This document shows, in pieces, positions 51,933-59,960 of a DNA stretch of 64,000 bases (position 1 is the first letter of the stretch; each line of letters opens with the position of its first letter). The translations under genes and the position numbers were made by a program. Under the pieces are notes generated by a model that saw nothing but the letters and a program-made list of their open reading frames with translations, made no database searches and was not told where the DNA came from. The DNA is taken from assembly GCF_018101125.2 (NCBI RefSeq), contig NZ_JAELVF020000004.1, forward strand, positions 372,001 through 436,000, written 5' to 3'. The DNA comes from Streptomyces tardus (GTDB lineage: Bacteria; Actinomycetota; Actinomycetes; Streptomycetales; Streptomycetaceae).

Positions 51933-54083
51933 ATGCCTGAATCTGAGAGCTGTGCGGTGCGCAACGGAAGAGGGAAATCCGCTTCCGCGCCTGCCACCGC
52001 ACCGGTCGGTTCCGTCTCCTCCGGCGCACCTCCCCGGAGCGAGCCCGCAACCGGCGCCCGCAGGCGCGGGCGAACCCCGGGGCGTACGCCGTTGGGGGAG
52101 GGCCGTCGACGGGCCCGTCCGGCCGTCCGGCTGACCGCGACCGAGGGCGCCTCGCGGCGTTCGCTGGTACGCCTCGCGGTGGCTCCCGCCGCCGCTGTCA
52201 CGGTGGTGGCGCTCTGCGCACTGGTCTATGTGCTGGCAGCCGGACCCGGCTCCGCCGACATCGGCGCGGACGGTTGGCTGGTGCTCGTTCTCGCGGTGCT
52301 GCTGTGTGCGGCGGCGATCGCGGGAGCGGTCGTTCAGGCCGTCGCGGCGGCGCGCGCCACCGTGGACGGCTACACCGCGCTGCGCCGCACCACCGCGCGG
52401 CACCAGGCCGAACTCCAGGCGCTGATCCAGCGGTTGGAGGACGGCGAGCGGCCCCCGCGCCCTGCCCACGGTCCGCTTCCCGAGGCCGCCGCGGACGACG
52501 CCTTCGCGCTGCTCAACCGCGAGGTCGTGGCGGCTGCGAGGAGCGCCGAGACCGCGATCGTGGACTCGACGGTGTTCGACCGGCCCACCGGCGGCGGCAA
52601 CGAGGAGCGGGTCGAGGTCTTCGTCAACCTCTCCCGCCGCCTCCAGTCCCTCGTCCACCGCGAGATCGAGCTGCTGGACGAGCTGGAGAACCAGGTCGAG
52701 GACCCCGACCTCCTCAAGGGCCTCTTCCACGTCGACCACCTGGCGACGCGCATCCGCCGCCACGCCGAGAACCTCGCGGTGCTCGGCGGCGCGGTCTCAC
52801 GACGCCAGTGGGCGCGGCCGGTCACCATGACCGAGGTGCTCCGTTCGGCGATCGCGGAGGTCGAGCACTATCCGCGGATCAAGCTCGTACCGCCCATCGA
52901 GGGCAACCTCCACGGCCACGCCGTCGCGGACGTGATCCATCTGCTGGCCGAACTCATCGAGAACGCCTCGGTGTTCTCCGCGCCGCAGACCCAAGTGCTG
53001 CTCAGGGCCCAGCATGTGACGGCAGGTCTGGCCGTCGAGGTCGAGGACCGAGGGCTGGGCATGACCGCCGGAGAGCAGAGCAGGATGAACTCCCTGCTCT
53101 CCGACCCCGAGCACGTCAACGTCCAGGATCTGCTGCGGGACGGCCGCATCGGCCTGTTCGTCGTCTCGCAGCTCGCCCGCCGGCACGGGATCGTCGTACA
53201 GCTGCAGAGCAACATCTACGGCGGCATCCAGGCGGTGCTGATCCTGCCGCGGTCGGTGCTCGGGGAAGATCCGGGAGACACCGGGGCGCAGCCCGTCATC
53301 ATGCGGCGGGAGCAGGGCTCCGGGAACGGGGCCACGCCTCCGAGGCCCGCCCGTACACCGATCCCGGCCCAGCAGACCGACACCGCGACCGCGAAGCACG
53401 GCGCCGCGGACCGGACCGCGAACCCGGGAGCCCGTTCGGGGGCCACCGATCCGGCGGCAGCCCCGGGCCGTTCGGAGGCCGTCGATCCGCTGGACCTGTC
53501 CGTACCGTTGGACGGCTTCGGAGCACACCCGGGAGTGGTCCCCTCCTCCCTGGAGGCCGCAGCGGGAACGGAGTTCGGGAGCGGCGGGTTCCTGGACGCC
53601 GACCTTCCGGCCACCAGCGGTCCGGTCGTCTCCGCGGAGAGCGCGGGCGCGGTCGACCCGGGAGCCGGGGGGACAGCCAGAGCGGGGGCCGACGCGCCCA
53701 GCGGCTCCCACCCGTACGGCGACTCGCTCGGTGGAGCGCGCCCGTACCCGCCCGAGGCCGACCACGACCGTCCGATGCTGCCGCGCCGGCGCAAGCAGGA
53801 GCACCTGGTGCCCGAGCTGCGCGAGCTGCCGCCGAACCGGGACGCCTCCGGCGAGTTCGACTTCCACGACCCGGATCTGATGGCGGCGTTCCGACGGGGC
53901 ACCAGCCTGGCCGACGGCACCCGCAGCACGGACACCCTCGGTGGCCGCGAGCGCCTCCTCGGTCTCGACGAGCCGAGCGGGCCCGTGCACTTCGGCGGCC
54001 CGACCTCCGACAGCAGCTCCGGCTCGGCTCCGTTTCCCGGCTCCGGCGCCAACTCCGGGCCCGACGAAGGCGGCCGGCTCTGA
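51933..54083 (+). CDS. cvnA: Conservon sensor histidine-kinase-like protein CvnA (conservon 2)
   Basis: Membrane protein of 716 residues. A disordered basic N-terminus of about 80 residues precedes two membrane helices (about 82-105 and 113-138). A helical linker region and an HATPase_c domain follow, with N-box LAELIENASVFSAPQ (about 350), EDRGLGMT and DGRIGLFVVSQLARRHG. The last 260 residues are low-complexity Ala/Gly/Pro/Ser. No clear phospho-acceptor H-box is seen. It is about 200 residues longer than the CvnA of conservon 1, mostly from the disordered ends. ATG 51933 has GAGGA eight bases upstream. Heads a five-gene operon. Confidence 0.93.
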   Translation: MPESESCAVRNGRGKSASAPATAPVGSVSSGAPPRSEPATGARRRGRTPGRTPLGEGRRRARPAVRLTATEGASRRSLVRLAVAPAAAVTVVALCALVYVLAAGPGSADIGADGWLVLVLAVLLCAAAIAGAVVQAVAAARATVDGYTALRRTTARHQAELQALIQRLEDGERPPRPAHGPLPEAAADDAFALLNREVVAAARSAETAIVDSTVFDRPTGGGNEERVEVFVNLSRRLQSLVHREIELLDELENQVEDPDLLKGLFHVDHLATRIRRHAENLAVLGGAVSRRQWARPVTMTEVLRSAIAEVEHYPRIKLVPPIEGNLHGHAVADVIHLLAELIENASVFSAPQTQVLLRAQHVTAGLAVEVEDRGLGMTAGEQSRMNSLLSDPEHVNVQDLLRDGRIGLFVVSQLARRHGIVVQLQSNIYGGIQAVLILPRSVLGEDPGDTGAQPVIMRREQGSGNGATPPRPARTPIPAQQTDTATAKHGAADRTANPGARSGATDPAAAPGRSEAVDPLDLSVPLDGFGAHPGVVPSSLEAAAGTEFGSGGFLDADLPATSGPVVSAESAGAVDPGAGGTARAGADAPSGSHPYGDSLGGARPYPPEADHDRPMLPRRRKQEHLVPELRELPPNRDASGEFDFHDPDLMAAFRRGTSLADGTRSTDTLGGRERLLGLDEPSGPVHFGGPTSDSSSGSAPFPGSGANSGPDEGGRL

Positions 54084-54187
54084 CCCCCGCCCCGGGCCCG
54101 GAAGTCGCCCGACCGCACCCGTACGGCACGTACGCGGAACCCTCGTGGAACGTGTCCGGCCCCACCCATCAAGGAGCGAAAACCATC

Positions 54188-54604
54188 ATGGTGAGCGAAG
54201 CCCCCGTCGGACACAGCACCGACCTCTCGTGGCTGCTGACCGGACTTGTCCAGCGAGTGCCGCACTCCCGCAGTGCCCTGCTGCTGTCCTCGGACGGACT
54301 GGTCAAGGCGGCCCACGGCCTGGACACCGACACCGCCGACCATCTGGCCGCGCTCTCCTCGGGCCTGTACTCGCTGGCTCGCAGCGCGGGTGTGCGCTTC
54401 GGCGACGGGGGCGAGGTGCGGCAGGTGGTGGTCGAACTCAACACCGCGCTGCTGTTCGTCTCCACCGCGGGGCAGGGCGCCTGTCTGGCGGTGCTCGCCG
54501 GGCGTGAGGCGGACGCGGCGGTGCTCGGCTATGAGATGGCGATGCTGGTCAAGAGTGTCCGGCCCTATCTGGGCACGCCGGCGCGTCTGCCGGCGGGGCG
54601 CTGA
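54188..54604 (+). CDS. cvnB: Conservon roadblock/LC7 protein CvnB (conservon 2)
   Basis: Roadblock/LC7 protein of 138 residues. DLSWLLTGLVQRVPHSRSALLLSSDGLVKAAHG (about 12-44) aligns with the CvnB of conservon 1, and the VVELNTALLFVSTAGQGACLAVL strand pair follows. It should bind the GTPase CvnD. The ATG at 54188 has AAGGAGCG about 10 bases upstream. Unlike conservon 1, it is not overlapped by cvnA but separated by about 100 bases. Confidence 0.94.
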   Translation: MVSEAPVGHSTDLSWLLTGLVQRVPHSRSALLLSSDGLVKAAHGLDTDTADHLAALSSGLYSLARSAGVRFGDGGEVRQVVVELNTALLFVSTAGQGACLAVLAGREADAAVLGYEMAMLVKSVRPYLGTPARLPAGR

Positions 54605-54609
54605 CCCCG

Positions 54610-54984
54610 GTGGCGGCAACCTCGGGCGGCCCGTGGCTGGACGGGGACGCCGGCCGGCTGATCCGTCCGTACACCGTGAGTGGCGGACGGACCCGGCCGA
54701 CGGTCAGCTTCGACCTGCTGACCCTGGTGCGGGCGACGGGCAGCCGCCCGCACAGCCAACTCGGCCCCGACCATGCGCAGGTGCTCGGCCTGTGCGGACG
54801 CCCGACCTCGGTGGCGGAGATTGCCGCGCACATCCGGCAGCCTGCCGTGGTGACCAAGGTGCTGCTGTCCGATCTGCTCGACTGCGGCGCGGTGGCCACC
54901 AGGGAACCCACGCTGCTCGGCCCCGACTCTCCCGACCTCGCCCTTCTGGAGGCGGTGTTGCATGGACTTCGCGCACGACTGTGA
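54610..54984 (+). CDS. cvnC: Conservon DUF742 protein CvnC (conservon 2)
   Basis: DUF742 protein of 124 residues. Family pattern: RLIRPYTVSGGRTRP (about 16-30), FDLLTLVRATG near 34, TSVAEIAAHIRQPAVVTKVLLSDLLDCG near 66, and a C-terminal LALLEAVLHGLRARL. The GTG at 54610 lies five bases after the cvnB stop. The end overlaps cvnD by 23 bases, as in conservon 1. Confidence 0.93.
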   Translation: MAATSGGPWLDGDAGRLIRPYTVSGGRTRPTVSFDLLTLVRATGSRPHSQLGPDHAQVLGLCGRPTSVAEIAAHIRQPAVVTKVLLSDLLDCGAVATREPTLLGPDSPDLALLEAVLHGLRARL

Positions 54985-55582
54985 CCCCTTTCCCGCTGCC
55001 GTGAAGGTACTGATCGCGGGTGGGTTCGGGGTGGGCAAGACGACCTTCGTCGGCGCGGTGAGCGAGATCGAGCCGCTGAGCACCGAGGAGTTGCTCACCC
55101 AGATCAGCCGGGCGACCGACAGCCTGGAGGGTGTCGAGGGCAAGGCGACCACCACGGTCGCCATGGACTTCGGCCGGATCACCCTCGGCGCGCGCCACGT
55201 CCTGTACCTGTTCGGGACCCCGGGCCAGGAGCGCTTCTGGTTCATGTGGGACGAGCTGTGCGAGGGGGCGCTCGGCGCGGTCGTGCTCGCCGACACCCGG
55301 CGCCTGGACCAGTGCTTCGCCGCGGTCGACTTCTTCGAGCGGCGCGGCCTCGGATTCATCGTGGCCGTCAACGAGTTCGAGGGCGCGCACCGCTACACCC
55401 ACGAGGAGGTGCGTGCCGCGGTGGACCTCGGAGCGGACGTACCCCTGGTGATGTGCGACGCGCGGCACGCCAGTTCGACGACCGAAGTCCTGGTGAACCT
55501 GGTCCGGCATCTTATCGAAACGAGGAACGAGCATGCCCCCGAAGTCGTACGACCCCACGAGCCATCTGCTCCTCACCCCTGA
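54962..55582 (+). CDS. cvnD: Conservon GTPase CvnD (conservon 2)
   Basis: Ras/MglA-like GTPase of 206 residues. The P-loop GGFGVGKTT lies at residues 20-28, MDFGRI near 72, switch II GTPGQERFW near 86 and a degenerate NEFEG near 138 in the guanine loop position. The same length as the CvnD of conservon 1, with the same motifs. Its 3' end overlaps the GAF gene by 50 bases in another frame, so the five genes are expressed together. Confidence 0.95.
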   Translation: MDFAHDCDPFPAAVKVLIAGGFGVGKTTFVGAVSEIEPLSTEELLTQISRATDSLEGVEGKATTTVAMDFGRITLGARHVLYLFGTPGQERFWFMWDELCEGALGAVVLADTRRLDQCFAAVDFFERRGLGFIVAVNEFEGAHRYTHEEVRAAVDLGADVPLVMCDARHASSTTEVLVNLVRHLIETRNEHAPEVVRPHEPSAPHP

Positions 55583-56105
55583 GGACAGCGAGGCGCCCCT
55601 CCGGGTCGTGCGGCTGCGCGAACTGGGCATCGGCGGCGTGCCGGTCGCGGAGTTCGACGAGTTCGCCCGCGAACTCGCGAGGCTCACCGGAGCGCCCTGG
55701 GCGATGGTCAACTTCATCGACGAGCGTCGCCAGTTCTTCGCCGGTCTCCACGCTCCGACAGCCCCCGGCAACGAGCCGGGCACCGCACCGGGGCGGAGCA
55801 TCCCCGGCCGGGTGATGGCCCGGGACCACGGCTACTGCCCGCACGTCATCGCACGACGCAGGGCGCTGGTGCTGGAGGACGTCTGCGACTACCCCCGGTT
55901 CGCCGGGAACCCGATGGTCGACGAGATCGGCGTCCGCTCCTACCTCGGAGCGCCGCTGATGGACCGTACGGGGTTGGCGCTCGGAACCGTCTGCGTGGTC
56001 GCCCAGGAACCGCGGCCGTGGGGGTTGCAGGGGCTGCAGACCATCAAGGCGAAGGCCGCGGAGCTGGTCGCCGGAATTCTGCGGAGGGAACAGCGGCTGC
56101 CCTGA
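55533..56105 (+). CDS. GAF-domain protein of conservon 2
   Basis: Soluble protein of 190 residues made of one GAF domain: ARLTGAPWAMVNFIDERRQFFAGL (about 48-71), a CPHVIARRRALVLEDV segment near 105, VRSYLGAPLMDRTGLALGTVCVV near 134. It occupies the position where conservon 1 has a P450. GAF domains bind small ligands, cyclic nucleotides or redox cofactors; the cysteine in YCPHV could be redox-active, but this is speculation. ATG 55533 lies 50 bases inside cvnD. Confidence 0.9.
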   Translation: MPPKSYDPTSHLLLTPEDSEAPLRVVRLRELGIGGVPVAEFDEFARELARLTGAPWAMVNFIDERRQFFAGLHAPTAPGNEPGTAPGRSIPGRVMARDHGYCPHVIARRRALVLEDVCDYPRFAGNPMVDEIGVRSYLGAPLMDRTGLALGTVCVVAQEPRPWGLQGLQTIKAKAAELVAGILRREQRLP

Positions 56106-56614
56106 GCCGAATCGGCGGACGAACTTCCCCCGTCCCCGCCGGCTTCGGGGCCGCCGCGCCTCCGGGGTGGTCGGCCCGGAACGACGGCCGGGCAGCAGCA
56201 CGCGGCGCCCGTCGCGTCCGACCCACCCGTACCGGTCGCGGAACCGAAGCGCGCGGGCGCGTACCGAGGGCGCCCATGGAGGACGCGCACCGAGCGCGCG
56301 CACCGGCGCCCGCGCGCCTGCCGCAGCACCATGGCCGAAAATGGTGCACGGCGGCCGAAGCCGCGCGCGACGGGGAAATCAGGCGGTACCGGGAGGCTTC
56401 ACCGGTACCGTGACCGGGCAGTGTTGGCTGACCGTCGGGCTCGACCTGTCCCGATGGCCGACCACGCGAAGCGACCGACCGCGAACCGGCGGTGAAACCG
56501 ACGATCCGTCAACAGTGGTGGTGTGCGGGGGAAGTGGGGATACTCCCGTCGAGGTCGACCGTCCCGGCATCGTGCCTCCGCTCGATGCCCGTGCACCCCG
56601 CCCGAGGAGGACCT
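56106..56614. other. Region between conservon 2 and the hydrolase gene
   Basis: A 509-base gap. The stretch 56340-56540 is lower in GC and likely contains the hydrolase promoter. GAGGAGG lies four bases before the GTG at 56615. I see no small gene or large repeat. Confidence 0.5.
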
Positions 56615-57542
56615 GTGCAGGAAGCCGCAGGAGTAGCCGAGGAGTTCACGCAGGCGTCGGACGGGGTGCCGGTGGCCACCCACAGCTGGCGTCCACGCGG
56701 CGGCACCCCGAGGGCGCTGATCCAGATCGCCCACGGGGCGGCCGAACACGCCCTGCGCTACGACGGCTTCGCCCGTGAGCTGACCGCACACGGCTACGCC
56801 GTCGTCGCCTCCGACCACCGCGGCCACGGCGCCACCGCCCAGTACACCGGTGGGTTGGGCGCGGCGGGCGACGACGCCTGGCAGGCGGTGGTGCGCGATC
56901 TGCACACCGTCGGTGAACGCGCGCGGGCCGAGTTCTCCGGCGTCCCCCTGGTGCTGCTCGGCCACAGCATGGGCTCCCAGCTCGCCCGCGACTACGCCCA
57001 GGAGTACGGCAACCAGCTGGCCGGGCTGATCCTCTCCGGCACCTTCCGCTCGTTGCCGGGCTGCGAGTCGGAGTCGGTGGTTCGCGCCCTCGGCACGGAG
57101 ATCGAGAAGAACGGCCGGGACGCGCCCTCCGATTTCGTGCCGCAGCTCTTCGGCGCCTTCAACGACCCCTACGAGCGCCGCACCGGCTTCGAATGGCTCT
57201 CCCGCGATCCCGAGCAGGTCGACCTGTACGCCGGTGATCCCCGTTGCGGCTTCCCGTTCAGCGCGGGCCTGTCGATGGACTGGGTGCTCGGCTCGCGCAA
57301 GATCAACGACCCGGCCCATTTCGGCCGTATCCCGCGCACCCTCCCGGTGCATGTCGCCGTCGGCGACCAGGACCCCTGCCACCAGGGGATGACGCTGGTG
57401 TACGAGCTGCTGGAGGACTTCCGCTACCTCGGCACCCGCGATCTGACCTGGCGTGCGTACGAAGGCGCCCGGCACGAGATCCTCAACGAGACGAACCGCC
57501 AGGAGGTCTACGGCGACCTCCTGGCCTGGCTCGACCAACGCT
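56615..57542 (+). CDS. Alpha/beta hydrolase (monoacylglycerol-lipase-like), natural 3' end lost
   Basis: Alpha/beta-hydrolase of about 309 residues with the order seen in monoacylglycerol lipases: IQIAHGAAEHALRYDGFA (about 34-51, oxyanion HG), SDHRGHGAT near 69, nucleophile elbow LLGHSMGSQLARDYA (about 112-126, Ser), a catalytic Asp in VAVGDQDP near 250 and His in GARHEI near 288. The chain reaches LLAWLDQR, close to the family's usual end, but instead of a stop the sequence turns back at 57543 into an inverted copy of itself. The frame then stays open to 58426. I give only the part that is hydrolase. Start GTG 56615 with a strong ribosome site. Confidence 0.85.
57215..57489. repeat. Left arm of a 275-base perfect inverted repeat (fold-back locus 2)
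   Basis: Lies inside the hydrolase gene (its last third). Repeated exactly, inverted, at 57543-57817 around a 53-base spacer (57490-57542) that holds the hydrolase C-terminus. Confidence 0.95.
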
Positions 57543-57817
57543 TCGTTGAGGATCTCGTGCCGGGCGCCTTCGTACGCACGCCAGGTCAGATCGCGGGTGC
57601 CGAGGTAGCGGAAGTCCTCCAGCAGCTCGTACACCAGCGTCATCCCCTGGTGGCAGGGGTCCTGGTCGCCGACGGCGACATGCACCGGGAGGGTGCGCGG
57701 GATACGGCCGAAATGGGCCGGGTCGTTGATCTTGCGCGAGCCGAGCACCCAGTCCATCGACAGGCCCGCGCTGAACGGGAAGCCGCAACGGGGATCACCG
57801 GCGTACAGGTCGACCTG
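57543..57817. repeat. Right arm of the 275-base perfect inverted repeat (fold-back locus 2)
   Basis: Exact reverse complement of 57215-57489, so an antisense partial copy of the hydrolase gene. The minus-strand frame here reads the hydrolase sequence again (for example CGFPFSAGLSMDWVLGS). Confidence 0.95.
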
Positions 57818-57853
57818 TACGCCGGTGATCCCCGTTGCGGCTTCCCGTTCAGC
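57770..57853. repeat. 84-base perfect palindrome centred on GTCGAC
   Basis: Spacer-less palindrome centred between 57811 and 57812. Its right half is a third copy, in the original direction, of hydrolase bases from about 57221 onward. It overlaps the ends of both flanking inverted repeats. Confidence 0.95.
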
Positions 57854-57985
57854 CCGCACGGCGGGACCGACGCGACGAGTACCGGACCTCGTGACAGTGC
57901 CGTGGCGGCCGGCACCTGTCCGGCCGTCACGGCACTGTCACGAGGTCCGGTACTCGTCGCGTCGGTCCCGCCGTGCGGGCTGAAC
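57847..57985. repeat. Second inverted repeat of fold-back locus 2
   Basis: Perfect 58-base arms (57847-57904 and 57928-57985) around a 23-base spacer that itself contains GGCCGG/CCGGCC. The right arm merges into the 3' end of the transketolase subunit gene, whose frame runs through it to a stop at 57927. Confidence 0.95.
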
Positions 57986-58970
57986 AGGCCGCGTCGATCA
58001 GCCCGCGCCGAACAGTGGTGCTCCGGCAACGGTGCACCCCGCGTGCCTGACGGCGCGTGCCGAGCGGTGCGCGCAGAGTGGTGCGCGGCCCGAAGAGCCC
58101 GTGGGCCGCGACGTGCTCCTCCCACTCGCCGTAGCGCCGCAGTTCCTCGGGCGCGGTGCCCAGCGCCAGCAGCCGGTGGGGCACGGTTTCCAGGGCCTCG
58201 GCCACTCGTGCGGCGGAGGTGCCGCGCAGATACGGTTCCACCAGCACCACGTCGGCGCTCGCGCGCCCTTCGACCGCCCGCCGCAGTGCCCGGTGGTCGA
58301 AGGGACGTACGGTCGCGGCGTAGAGCACGGTGGCGTCCGTGTCCTCCAGCGCGGCGAGGGTGGCGTCCAGCATCGGCCCCACGGCGACCACGACGGGGGC
58401 CCCTGCGCTCCCGGTGCGCAGCGTGAGGAACCCGCCGGGCGTGCCGTCCCGGGACGAACCGACCTTCTGCGGCACGGAGTTGGTCTGGTTCGACAGGCGC
58501 AGATAGACCCTGCCTCCGCCGAGCGCCGCCTCCCGCAGCAGCACCTCGGCCTCGTCGGGGTGGCCGGGCACATGGACGGTCCAGCCCTCCAGGGTGTCCA
58601 GCAGCGCGACGTCGCCGGGTGCCATGTGGGTGTAGCCGCCGGCGGGCCAGTCGTAGGAGCCGTTGGCGCTCACCAGCACCGCTTCAGCGCCCTGGTGGCC
58701 CAGATCCAGCTTGAGCTGCTCGAAGGGCCGCTCGACGAGGAAGCTGGCGAAGGTGTGCAGGATCGGCCGCATTCCGCTGAGCGCCAGGCCGCCTCCGACT
58801 CCGACGAGCAGCTGCTCCCTGATGCCGACGTTGACGACTCGTTCCGGGTGGCGCCGGGCGGCTTCGGTGAAGCCGTCCGCGCCGATCTCGGCCAGTACCA
58901 CGGCCAACCGGGTCTGCCCGTCCAGGAGTTGGGAGGTGATGGTGGTGAAGCGTTCGCGCATGGTGTCCAT
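57927..58970 (-). CDS. Transketolase C-terminal subunit (pyrimidine-binding/C-terminal domains), 3' end uncertain
   Basis: From ATG 58970 the protein reads as the C-terminal half of a two-subunit transketolase: VLAEIGADGFTEAARRHPERVVNVGIREQ (about 19-48, with the catalytic Glu of GIREQ), then GGYTHMAPGDVALL near 115 and a C-terminal domain to about residue 300. The last part of the frame (from about 58070 down to 57927) no longer looks like the family and its final codons lie in the right arm of an inverted repeat, so the natural C-terminus has probably been altered. It works with the N-terminal subunit encoded 121 bases upstream; the sugar-phosphate substrate is unknown. Confidence 0.85.
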   Translation of the reverse strand: MDTMRERFTTITSQLLDGQTRLAVVLAEIGADGFTEAARRHPERVVNVGIREQLLVGVGGGLALSGMRPILHTFASFLVERPFEQLKLDLGHQGAEAVLVSANGSYDWPAGGYTHMAPGDVALLDTLEGWTVHVPGHPDEAEVLLREAALGGGRVYLRLSNQTNSVPQKVGSSRDGTPGGFLTLRTGSAGAPVVVAVGPMLDATLAALEDTDATVLYAATVRPFDHRALRRAVEGRASADVVLVEPYLRGTSAARVAEALETVPHRLLALGTAPEELRRYGEWEEHVAAHGLFGPRTTLRAPLGTRRQARGVHRCRSTTVRRGLIDAACSARTAGPTRRVPDLVTVP

Positions 58971-59091
58971 TTGGGGGTTCTCCTTCGTGGAATGAACGGG
59001 GAGCGGGCGAGCGGTTCGCGTCACGGGCCGAGACGTCGCGTTGCGGGACGGGACGGGACGTCGCGTGGCGGGCGCGGCTCGGACGCGCGGG

Positions 59092-59865
59092 TCAGCCGTT
59101 CTTGGGCTCGACGCGGGCCACCACGGCGAGCGGACGGCCGGGGTGGGGTGCGGTGAACGCCTCGCACAGGGCGTCGTGATCGCGCCCGTCCACGGTGCGC
59201 ACCGCCCAGTCCGCGGCCCGGAAGCGCTCCGGGATCCCATTCGAACTGCGGTGCGTGGCGGAGGAGTTGTCGATCACGACGGTGTGCAGCGAGCCCAGGC
59301 CCGTGGCGCCGGCGAAGTCGATCGCCTCGTGGTTGCTGCCCTCGTCCAGCTCGGCGTCCCCGACCAGCACCCAGACGGCCGGGTCCGTGAGCCGCTGGGC
59401 CCGCAGGCCGAGAGCGGTGCCGACGGCCAGCGGCAGTCCGTGGCCCAGCGACCCGCTGCTGATCTCCACGCCCGGCACGAGCGTGCGGTCGGGATGGTGC
59501 CCGAGCGGCGAGTCGTAGCCGCCGAAGCCGGCGAGCCATTCCACCGGGAAGAAGCCCTTGGCGGCGAGGGTGGCGTAGTAGGCCATCGGGCCGTGGCCCT
59601 TGGAGAGCAGGAAGCGGTCCCGCTCGGGGTGGTTCGCGGTGTCGGGGGAGAGTCGCAACACGCGGTCGTGGAGCACCCACACCGCGTCCGCGGTGGAGGT
59701 CGCCGCGGGGCTGTGCTTCTCCGCGCCCGTCATCAGGCTCATCAGTCGCGGGAGGTCCTGGAAGCCGAGCGGAGCGTCCTGGTGGGGAGCGGGGGAGTTC
59801 GGTCGCCCGGCGTGCGCGGTGGTCGGTGGGTGCCCGCTGGCCCTGGTGCGCGGTGTCGTCGTCAT
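59092..59865 (-). CDS. Transketolase N-terminal subunit (thiamine-diphosphate-binding)
   Basis: Protein of 257 residues. RFLLSKGHGPMAYYATLAAKG (split: SKGHGPMAYYATLA, about 86-99) and GSLGHGLPLAVGTALGLR (about 138-155) are transketolase motifs. The thiamine-diphosphate/metal motif reads GDAELDEGSNHEA then VVIDNSS (about 168-200), so the usual GDG is GDA while the Asp and Asn ligands are kept. The first 35 residues are disordered. It pairs with the C-terminal subunit encoded downstream on the same strand. Split transketolases occur in secondary metabolism and in alternative pentose pathways; no other pathway gene is adjacent. Confidence 0.9.
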   Translation of the reverse strand: MTTTPRTRASGHPPTTAHAGRPNSPAPHQDAPLGFQDLPRLMSLMTGAEKHSPAATSTADAVWVLHDRVLRLSPDTANHPERDRFLLSKGHGPMAYYATLAAKGFFPVEWLAGFGGYDSPLGHHPDRTLVPGVEISSGSLGHGLPLAVGTALGLRAQRLTDPAVWVLVGDAELDEGSNHEAIDFAGATGLGSLHTVVIDNSSATHRSSNGIPERFRAADWAVRTVDGRDHDALCEAFTAPHPGRPLAVVARVEPKNG

Positions 59866-59960
59866 GACGGCAGCGTGCTACTTGAAGTTGGGTTGAGGTC
59901 AAGCGTCCGCGGACGCGTCGCGCGCGGGGGCACCTGCGGCGGTCGAAGTCCGCCGCCGCC

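Noticed and set aside
57543..58426. Run-on of the hydrolase frame to 58426
   Set aside because: It reads antisense hydrolase sequence, palindromes and antisense transketolase sequence; no protein family is encoded.
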